From the NCBI GenBank assembly GCA_910589035.1, contig CAJUSI010000059.1:1-21796 (forward strand): a stretch of 21,796 nt of DNA, read 5' to 3'. The notes beneath the pieces were generated by a model, which was not told where the DNA came from, made no database searches, and was given only the letters and a program-made list of their open reading frames with translations. This stretch comes from an uncultured Acetatifactor sp. Lineage in GTDB: Bacteria > Bacillota > Clostridia > Lachnospirales > Lachnospiraceae. The translations under genes were made by a program, and so were the position numbers. Below are positions 15,970 to 21,796 of the stretch, piece after piece (the first letter of the stretch is position 1; each line of letters starts with the position of its first letter).

Positions 15970-17982
15970 TCAGCTCCGCTTTGCCACAATCACATCTCCG
16001 GCCGAAATTTTAATCTTTCCCGTCAAGCTTTCCCCGTTCAGCAGATTCGTAAGCTCCTCCTGCCCGAAGTCAACCCACGCCTCTTCCCTGTTGTGATTGA
16101 TGACAAATACCACTTCCGCCTTCTCGGATACGCGAAGGGTCATCTCCACGCCCTCTTTGGCCTCATACAAGGGCTTCAGGCCGGAGACGGCGCAGATATT
16201 CCTCACAAATTCCTCCAGGAAAGCCTGCTCCGGCTGGGTGCCGATATAGTATGCCTTTCCCTCTCCGAAATCATTGACCGTCAAACAGGGAACGCCCGCG
16301 TAGAAATCTGCACCATAGCGTGCCAGCACCTGCGCGCCGCCTTCCGGGTGGATAATGTCGCACAGGAATCCGCAGTCATACTCCTCCTTTGACATACCGG
16401 CAGCCTCTTCCGTCTTCATGGAATTCTTCTCGTAGGGCCGCAGGGCGTCCGTCTCCTCCACCCATATCCCCAGCGTATCCTTTAATTTCCCCGGATAGGA
16501 GCCGAATACACAGCGGTCGTTCTCGTCCACAAGGCCGGACATAACCGTGGTCACCAGCGTCCCTCCTTCCCGGACAAAGCGCTCCAGCCTCTCGGCGACG
16601 CCTTCCTTCGTCATGTACAGCATGGGGGCTATCACGAGACGATAATCCGTCAACTCCGCATCGTAGGGCAGGAAATCCACGGCGATATTCTGCCGGAACA
16701 GGGTCTCGTAGTACAGGGACACCGTTTTCAGATAATCCATATCCTTGCTGGGGCCGCTGGAGAGCTCCAGTGCCCACCAGTTGTTCCAGTCAAACAGGAT
16801 GGCGGCTTTGGCAGGCGTCCGCCCCTCCAGGAAGGCGTCCCCGATCCGGTCCAGCTCCGCCCCCAGCGCCGCGGACTCCCGGAACACCCTGGTGTCCTCT
16901 CTGCCGGAGTGGCTGATGATGGCTCCGTGGAATTTCTCCTGTCCGGCGATGGACTGGCGCATCTGGAAGAAGAGGCAGGTGTCCGCCCCGTGGGCCATGG
17001 CCTGATAGGAAAGTCTGCGCACTTCGCCGGGTCTCTTTAACAAATTGTAGGGCTGCCAGTTCTGCTGGTTGGGGGACTGCTCCGTGAGGACATAGGACTG
17101 TCCGCCCTTGAGGCCCCTCATGATATCGTGCTTCATAGCCACGAAATACGGGGGATCGTCCGGCCAGGGATAGTTGTCCCAGCCCACGATGTCCAGGTTT
17201 TTGGTCATGGTAAACTGGTCCAGCTTCTTGATGTAGCCGGACATATTAGTCTGGATGGGAATCTCGGGATTGTATTTTTTCAGCACCTGGTATTCGTTCA
17301 GAAAGCATTCCGCCGTGGAATCCGTGACAAACCGCATGTAGTCCAGCTGTATGGCAGGGTTGAAACGGTAGTCGTCGTTGGTCTCCGTGGGAAGGGTGAC
17401 TTCCTCGAAGCTGGTGACGATTCTTCCCCAGAATGTGGTGTGCCATTTCTCGTTCAGCCCCTCCACGGTCTTGTAGCGCCTGCGGAGCCACAGGCGGAAT
17501 CTGGCCTGGCAGTTGGGGCAGTAGCAGTAGGTACCGTACTCATTGGAGACATGCCACATAGCCAGGGCCGGATGGTGGGCGTAGCGCTTGGCCATCTCCT
17601 CGGCGATGGCGGCGGCACGCTCCCTGTATTTCAGGCTGTTGACGCAGAAGAATACGCGCATTCCATGGGTTCTCTTTCGCCCGGCGATATCCACCGGAAG
17701 CACCTCGGGGTACCTGGTGGACAGCCACGCGGGCTGCGCCGTGGTGGGAGTGGCGAGGCACACATGGATGCCGTGCTCCCAGATTTTGTCAATGATCTCG
17801 TCCAGCCATCCGAAATTGTAGACTCCCTCGTCCGGCTCCAGCTTCGCCCAGGAGAACACCGGCAGCGTCAACAGATTGATGCCCGCCTTGTTGAACAGCC
17901 GCATGTCCTCGTCGATGGTTTTCGCGTCCCACTGGTCGGGATTGTAGTCCCCGCCGTAATAGATTTTCTGTGCTTTTTTCAT
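15970..17982 (-). CDS. GH42 beta-galactosidase
   Basis: A 670-residue enzyme with the three GH42 domains: TIM barrel (1-380), the trimerisation domain (about 390-600) and a short C-terminal beta domain. The start IYYGGDYNPDQWD and WHVSNEYG (acid/base Glu148) are typical, as is LTEQSPNQQNW with the nucleophile Glu301. The cysteines Cys113, Cys153/155 and Cys158 (TYCYCPNC) form the zinc site of this family. GH42 enzymes release terminal beta-galactose, and many also act on galacto-oligosaccharides or on alpha-L-arabinopyranosides. No signal peptide: intracellular, on imported oligosaccharides. AGGCAGG precedes ATG 17982. The upstream alpha/beta hydrolase gene ends 49 bases away and may share the transcript. 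Confidence 0.95.
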   Translation of the reverse strand: MKKAQKIYYGGDYNPDQWDAKTIDEDMRLFNKAGINLLTLPVFSWAKLEPDEGVYNFGWLDEIIDKIWEHGIHVCLATPTTAQPAWLSTRYPEVLPVDIAGRKRTHGMRVFFCVNSLKYRERAAAIAEEMAKRYAHHPALAMWHVSNEYGTYCYCPNCQARFRLWLRRRYKTVEGLNEKWHTTFWGRIVTSFEEVTLPTETNDDYRFNPAIQLDYMRFVTDSTAECFLNEYQVLKKYNPEIPIQTNMSGYIKKLDQFTMTKNLDIVGWDNYPWPDDPPYFVAMKHDIMRGLKGGQSYVLTEQSPNQQNWQPYNLLKRPGEVRRLSYQAMAHGADTCLFFQMRQSIAGQEKFHGAIISHSGREDTRVFRESAALGAELDRIGDAFLEGRTPAKAAILFDWNNWWALELSSGPSKDMDYLKTVSLYYETLFRQNIAVDFLPYDAELTDYRLVIAPMLYMTKEGVAERLERFVREGGTLVTTVMSGLVDENDRCVFGSYPGKLKDTLGIWVEETDALRPYEKNSMKTEEAAGMSKEEYDCGFLCDIIHPEGGAQVLARYGADFYAGVPCLTVNDFGEGKAYYIGTQPEQAFLEEFVRNICAVSGLKPLYEAKEGVEMTLRVSEKAEVVFVINHNREEAWVDFGQEELTNLLNGESLTGKIKISAGDVIVAKRS

Positions 17983-18031
17983 TTGATACCTGCCTTTCTC
18001 AGTATATTCTATGTTTTTCTTTTAAGCTTCT

Positions 18032-18739
18032 CTATAATTTTGTTGTCTGAATTGTCTCAAGTGTCTGCAAAAATTCCTCCACTTCTCTGTTGAAGGCGGC
18101 GGGTCTCTTATTGGCAATGAAATGATTTCCTTTTATAATCGCCAATTTTGCATTCGGTATATTTTCCGCAATCTCTCTTGTATGGGATTCCTTAATCATA
18201 TCCTTTGTCCCGCAGATCACCAGAGTGGGCGCTGTGATTTTGGACAATTCCTTTCGATCAATGTTCGGCTCGTATACCATCAGCCCCAGGATTTCCGCGT
18301 TCTTTTCTGCTTTCGGCGATTTCGCGGCAAATCGCTTTGCTATTCTGTATCCTATTTCGATTGGAATTTGTGTCGTTCTCTTTACGCCTTCCGTATTCAG
18401 ATTTCCCCCGTTTAGTATCAAGGCCTTCACCCTGTCCGGGTATTTCATGGCAAACTTCATGGCTATATTGGCCCCGTCCGAGAAGCCCAGAATAATGGCG
18501 CCCGAGATATCCAAACTTGTCATAAAATCCTGTAAATCCCGGGCAAACTGCTCCATGGTAAAAGGCGCAGTTCCCCTGGGAGATTTTCCGTGTCCTCTTG
18601 TGTCTACGGCAATCACCCGGTATCTGCGGCTGAAAAATTCCATTTGATTTTTAAAATAGGAGCCGTCCTCTCCGTTCCCGTGCAAGAGGAGGAACGGTTC
18701 TTTCTTTCCTTTTTCCTGATAATGTAAAGTTATCTCCAT
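18032..18739 (-). CDS. Alpha/beta-fold hydrolase
   Basis: About 235 residues with a standard alpha/beta-hydrolase fold. The oxyanion-hole segment is LLLHGNGEDG, DTRGHGKS comes next, the nucleophile elbow is GFSDGA (Ser near residue 87), the acid is in CGTKD and the His in IKGNHF. Similar proteins are annotated as prolyl aminopeptidase-like or generic esterases; the substrate cannot be told. Two ATG codons stand in tandem (18742 and 18739) right after GGGGAGG. I take the second because its spacing is better. The frame extends to 18763 without another ribosome site. Base composition is more AT-rich than the glycosidase genes downstream. Confidence 0.87.
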   Translation of the reverse strand: MEITLHYQEKGKKEPFLLLHGNGEDGSYFKNQMEFFSRRYRVIAVDTRGHGKSPRGTAPFTMEQFARDLQDFMTSLDISGAIILGFSDGANIAMKFAMKYPDRVKALILNGGNLNTEGVKRTTQIPIEIGYRIAKRFAAKSPKAEKNAEILGLMVYEPNIDRKELSKITAPTLVICGTKDMIKESHTREIAENIPNAKLAIIKGNHFIANKRPAAFNREVEEFLQTLETIQTTKL

Positions 18740-18841
18740 CATGCCTCCCCGCAAGACCCGCAATTTCCTTCCCCGGCATATATCTCTAAAAATGAGGTGA
18801 TCTTCCCGTGGGGATATTCCCCCTCAATCAGGCCAAATTTT

Positions 18842-19412
18842 TTATTTCACTGCAATAACAAACTCACCGTTTGCATAGCTTAATCGGGTATGACTCCTCT
18901 TAAATCCCTGTTTCCTCATTTGCTTAAGAAGCGTGTGCATAAAGAATCCATGGGTGACAAGGATACAGTCGTTCCCCTTTTCCTCTATCATTTTTATAAT
19001 TTTTTCTGCGCGGCAAATCGTTTCCTTCCTGCATTCCTTTTGTACATGAATATTCAAAAGCCACTGTAAACGCGCCGTAATATTCCAGAATACCAGCGGC
19101 AGCTTTATATTCATGGCAATGGAATTTTTGCGGGAAGCGTGAATTCTATTGTTTGAAGCAATACTTGCGCATAACGGTACTTCATCAAACAGTTTTGTGG
19201 AAATAAAATCTTTCTCACCAAATAACTGATTCGCAGTCTCTCTGCAGACTGCTGATATAAATATCCTGATGCCCGAATTGAGATATGTCGGATGGCAAAG
19301 GAAAAATCGGCGCTTTATCATACCTTTTGCAGTCTTTATTATACTGCTCTGCAGTACTCCATCTTCTCCATTGAAAATCCACTTTTCCATGTCTGAGAAT
19401 AACAACCCGCAT
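18842..19412 (-). pseudogene. Histidine phosphatase family protein, frameshifted
   Basis: Two frames together make one phosphoglycerate-mutase-like phosphatase. The first (from ATG 19412, with GAGGAG 8 bases upstream) begins MRVVILRHGK, the RHG catalytic motif, and runs to DIYISSLQR. The second continues with RETANQLFGEKDF and ends with LVTHGFFMHTLL, the second catalytic His, and a normal C-terminus at 18842. The break is at CAGAGAGACTGCG (19232-19244). Restoring one AG to this AG run joins the frames as SSLQRETANQLFG, so a 2-base slippage deletion is the simplest cause. Both halves are otherwise well preserved, so the lesion is recent or a sequencing error. The natural product would be about 190 residues; its substrate is unknown. 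Confidence 0.85.
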
Positions 19413-19427
19413 ATCCGATTCTCCTCA

Positions 19428-19660
19428 CTAACTCCTGTTTTCCTCTATCCATGACTTCCCGGCAAAATCCGAATAGTTATCGCCCTCCAAATGGGCAGCT
19501 ACTCTCCCCAATAGTCTATGGTTTCCTGCGAAGTAGTGACAATCCCGAACAGCTTCCGCATAAAATCTTCCTTTTCATGAAACATTTCCAGAATCAAAAT
19601 TGTGTTAACAATCTGTGAGTATTCCAGCTTGGCCAAATCACTATACCCCCAGTTCTTTTT
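19428..19660 (-). pseudogene. Unrecognised short gene or gene remnant with frameshift
   Basis: On the minus strand a frame runs from about 19660 through LAKLEYSQIVNTILILEMF and KLFGIVTTSQETIDYWGE to a TAG at 19499-19501. The next frame continues sensibly as VAAHLEGDNYSDFAGKSW and IEENRS to a stop at 19428, 15 bases before the phosphatase start. Adding one G in GGGGAGAGTAG would fuse both as YWGEVAAHLEG. There is no ATG at its front; TTG 19636 with GGGGG upstream is the only start I see, giving about 70 residues. I do not recognise the family. It could be a small intact-looking protein broken once, or the C-terminal remnant of a longer one. Confidence 0.45.
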
Positions 19661-19675
19661 CTAATTTCTATATTC

Positions 19676-20335
19676 TCACATTCCAAACGGGCAGGCCGCC
19701 ATACAAAGACCGCAGGCATTTTTTCTTCCATGGGTTTTCATGTATGAGCTTCGTCTTTCGTTGCACAGCCTGTAATCTATGATATCGCTTCTCAGGGAAT
19801 GGATATCCCATCTTACATCGTGCAATGCCTTATGCGGACAGGCATCCACACATTTCCTGCAGCTTTCCGGACACTTGCTCTCCAGGATTTTCCCGCCATA
19901 TGTAAACTGCTCGTCTATCAAAATGACTGCCAGCCTTACTCTCGGTCCGTATTTTTCCGTAATCACAACATCATTTTTCCCAATCTATCCCAACCCGGCG
20001 TTTACTGCGGCATACTTGAAAGAAAAAGGGGCCGTCAAATTCTCTTCATTGTTTTGTGCCAAAGGCGGAATGCAATATTTTATTTCCTGTTCGTCAAGCA
20101 GTTTTTTCAGCTTTGCTGCAATTTTTTCCGCCTCTTTTTTTGCATCCTGAATACCCTTTTCAAATTTTTCTTCGGAATATGTTGCGATTAGCAATTCCCC
20201 ATGAGGAACCGCAAACACTAAAGCAGATTTGTAATTCCCTGCATATGCGCTGTAACTTATATCAGTAAATCCATAAATAACCTGGGGGAATTCTATAAAT
20301 ATATCACGAATATTGTTTTCTATGATATAAATCAC
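19676..20335 (-). pseudogene. QueG-like double 4Fe-4S cluster protein, nonsense codon and damaged start
   Basis: Two adjacent ORFs lie in one frame, split only by TAG at 19985-19987 in the phrase GLG-stop-IGKNDVVITEKYGPR. Relatives have GLGWIGKN here, so TGG became TAG. The part before it has TYSEEKFEKGIQDAKKEAEK and YCIPPLAQNN. The part after it has both cluster motifs: CPESCRKCVDACPHKAL and CGLCMAACPFG, each binding one 4Fe-4S cluster. The family is that of epoxyqueuosine reductase-like iron-sulfur proteins. This short form, about 220 codons, lacks the full QueG length, so its role is unknown. At the front a perfect AGGAGGTGAT stands at about 20335-20344, but only ATC/ATA codons follow at the proper distance, and the GTG at 20335 overlaps the ribosome site. 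The start codon therefore also appears lost. Confidence 0.82.
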
Positions 20336-20364
20336 CTCCTATTCCGTTCCAGTTCATACATTTG

Positions 20365-20393
20365 ATTATAAAATACTTGCCTGTAATCTACAG
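20365..20393 (-). promoter_or_regulatory. Promoter candidate of the QueG-like/phosphatase group
   Basis: A perfect TATAAT (20370-20365 on the minus strand) with a 17-base spacer to CTGTAG, a poor -35. It lies about 20 bases before the ribosome site of the QueG-like gene. Confidence 0.4.
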
Positions 20394-20519
20394 CACATAA
20401 TTACTGCTTCGACTTGATATTTTCCCCATTGCAGAAGCATGTACCCGTTATACCGCTTCTCAGTCCTTTTCAAAAAATTGCCGACCTTTAGCTAATCTTT
20501 TCCGCTTGCCAGTCATTTA

Positions 20520-21479
20520 TCAGTTCTTTTCGGATACGAGCATAAACTGTTTTTCCAGCATCTTCGCTGCCCAATTATACACATCCTGCGTTTCATACTG
20601 CCGGTATTCACACTCCAGCGTCATCAAAAGCAGCAAATAAATGTCATACCACAGCGCTCTGCGCTTCTGATTCGGTGACAGAACAATATTATATCCTGTT
20701 AAAAAAGAGGTTCGCCCAGAATACGTGCGGAATCCCACCTCCATCAGAGGATCCCCCCAGAGACTGCGCTCCCAGTCAATGATTCCTGTGATCCTGCCGT
20801 CTTTGACAAAAATATTTCCGTCCCAGCTGTCCCAATGTACAAGCTTTGGTTCTGTCACTTCTTCAAATAAATCCTTATCCTTTTCCAGACAGTCTCTCAA
20901 CATATCAATCGATATTCTCAGCTCCACATTCCCGTTTTCCGCATCCCTTATGCCCGCCTCCATCATTTTCCGAAAGACGGGATACCATTCCCTCCCCTGA
21001 AAGTCCGGTTGTCCCGGATATCCAAAGCACGGACAGCTGATTTCATTGATTCGCCGGTTTATTTTTCCGACTTCCATACGGATATCCTCAATCCGGTCCG
21101 GCGCCAAATTGCTTTTCTCTGTATTTAAACTGCCGCCCTCCAGCTTCTCCATAAAAAAGTAAGGAGATTCACAGATTGTACAGCTGTCGTCGTACCCAAG
21201 CACCTCTGGCACAGGAATTCCTTCGGCTCTCTTTGCCATTTTCATGGCCTCCACTTCGCTGAACATAATGTTTTTCTCATAGGTCATAACTCTCGCTTCT
21301 TTCGGAGGCGCAACCTTCAATATTACCTTTCTGCCATTGTTCAGGCAGACCTCATAAGCCACATTAAAATACCCTTCCGTCAACTCCCGGCAGCACTCCA
21401 TTTTAAGCGGCCCGAAAAACTTATCCGCCATCCGTGATATGGTTTCTTTCTTCTGCTTATTCTTTGTCACACTCTCCAT
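20520..21479 (-). CDS. Aminoglycoside phosphotransferase/choline kinase-like protein
   Basis: A 319-residue kinase of the APH superfamily. The N-lobe has GYFNVAYEV and KVILKVAPP (ATP-binding Lys55). The catalytic loop HWDSWDGNIF gives His215, Asp217 and Asn222, and IIDWERSLWGDP supplies the metal-binding Asp235. The family usually shows HGDxxxxN; Trp in place of Gly is uncommon but the charged residues are intact. Most such proteins of Firmicutes do not confer drug resistance, and the true substrate (a sugar, amine, or small metabolite) cannot be told. AGAGGAG lies 6 bases before ATG 21479. The 184 bases after the stop show no gene; a T-run follows an imperfect hairpin near 20465. Confidence 0.85.
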   Translation of the reverse strand: MESVTKNKQKKETISRMADKFFGPLKMECCRELTEGYFNVAYEVCLNNGRKVILKVAPPKEARVMTYEKNIMFSEVEAMKMAKRAEGIPVPEVLGYDDSCTICESPYFFMEKLEGGSLNTEKSNLAPDRIEDIRMEVGKINRRINEISCPCFGYPGQPDFQGREWYPVFRKMMEAGIRDAENGNVELRISIDMLRDCLEKDKDLFEEVTEPKLVHWDSWDGNIFVKDGRITGIIDWERSLWGDPLMEVGFRTYSGRTSFLTGYNIVLSPNQKRRALWYDIYLLLLMTLECEYRQYETQDVYNWAAKMLEKQFMLVSEKN

Positions 21480-21652
21480 ACCCCACTCCTCTCCCAGTTC
21501 TGCCGCAGCGTCTCCTCAAATCTGCATTCCCGCCAGCAGTCCCGCTGCCCCACAGTCAAACCCGCTCCCTGCAAAGTGATCCCATTTCCACGAGCTGCAG
21601 AATTTTCAAAATTCCCTCATAAGATTGCCGCAAAACAGGCGGTCGGGGGCCG

Positions 21653-21796
21653 GGGGGACTTTGCTCGAGCACCTACGGGGTGCCCTTAGCGGAGGCGAAA
21701 TCCACTGGTTACGGAGACTTAGATGCGCCCTTTGCATCTTAGTCTCCGTTACCAGTTAGTTCGTCGCAGCGTTACCCCGGCCGAGCAAAGTCCCCC
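21653..21796. repeat. Long imperfect palindrome at the right edge (dispersed repeat or structured RNA)
   Basis: GGGGGACTTTGCTCG (21653-21667) is perfectly inverted as CGAGCAAAGTCCCCC (21782-21796). Inside are a small hairpin GCACC TACGG GGTGC, partly pairing TTAGCGGAGGCGAA and TTCGTCGCAGCGTTA segments, and a hairpin with 22-base arms, CTGGTTACGGAGACTTAGATGC against GCATCT...ACCAG, with only two T-T mismatches around a 7-base loop. No coding frame is convincing. The right arm reaches the last base, so the element may extend past the window. The 170 bases before it (21480-21650) hold the leader of the APH gene and nothing else I recognise. Confidence 0.85.

Noticed and set aside
17128..18093. 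321-residue plus-strand ORF antisense to the GH42 gene
   Set aside because: Shadow of the clearly conserved beta-galactosidase; it has no domain signature.
19985..19987. Pyrrolysine or programmed readthrough at the TAG
   Set aside because: Relatives have Trp at this place, a single-base change explains it, and the start codon is damaged as well.

Overview
The window looks like a chromosomal segment of a gut-type Clostridia bacterium, most likely Lachnospiraceae. Supporting signs are a T-box leader, a class C group II intron, PadR/DUF1700 and SdpI-type membrane genes, an OFA-family transporter and a cluster of cytoplasmic glycoside hydrolases. Most genes are GC-moderate with strong AGGAGG-type ribosome binding sites. 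The species assignment is inference. Nearly all genes lie on the minus strand, so they are read from high to low coordinates.

Positions 1-450: a complete T-box leader on the minus strand. Directly behind its terminator begins domain I of a group IIC intron that runs off the left edge. Positions 449-2668: a CarD-type regulator, a cyclophilin lipoprotein and a charged hypothetical protein, with clear terminators between them. Positions 2775-5370: a PadR-led set of small membrane proteins (3-TM protein, DUF1700/DUF3887 protein, DUF3784 protein, SdpI-like protein). Its promoter overlaps a dyad typical of PadR operators. Divergent from it is an OFA-family MFS transporter (5670-6998) with its own good promoter and a set of palindromes around the start of transcription.

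Positions 7266-9031: a member of the large AAA-ATPase/PD-(D/E)XK family whose 5' end carries a deletion. Positions 9218-17982: a glycan-use cluster of SGNH esterase, zinc sorbitol/iditol-type dehydrogenase, GH106-like hydrolase of 1048 residues, BNR/sialidase-fold protein and GH42 beta-galactosidase. No export signals are visible, so they probably act in the cytoplasm on imported oligosaccharides. The transporter and regulator are not in this window. The gap between the GH42 and BNR genes holds a 25-unit hexamer repeat and other repeats.

Positions 18032-20393 are visibly more AT-rich. They hold an intact alpha/beta hydrolase and then three damaged genes in a row: a histidine phosphatase with a frameshift, an unrecognised short gene with a frameshift, and a QueG-like iron-sulfur protein with an in-frame amber codon and no proper start. 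An APH/choline-kinase-like gene follows (20520-21479). The window ends inside or at the edge of a long imperfect palindrome (21653-21796) that looks like a dispersed repeat or a structured RNA.

Most noteworthy are the intron nested behind the T-box terminator, the terminal palindrome, the hexamer tract and the run of damaged genes. I did not find a clearly new multi-gene defence or metabolic system.
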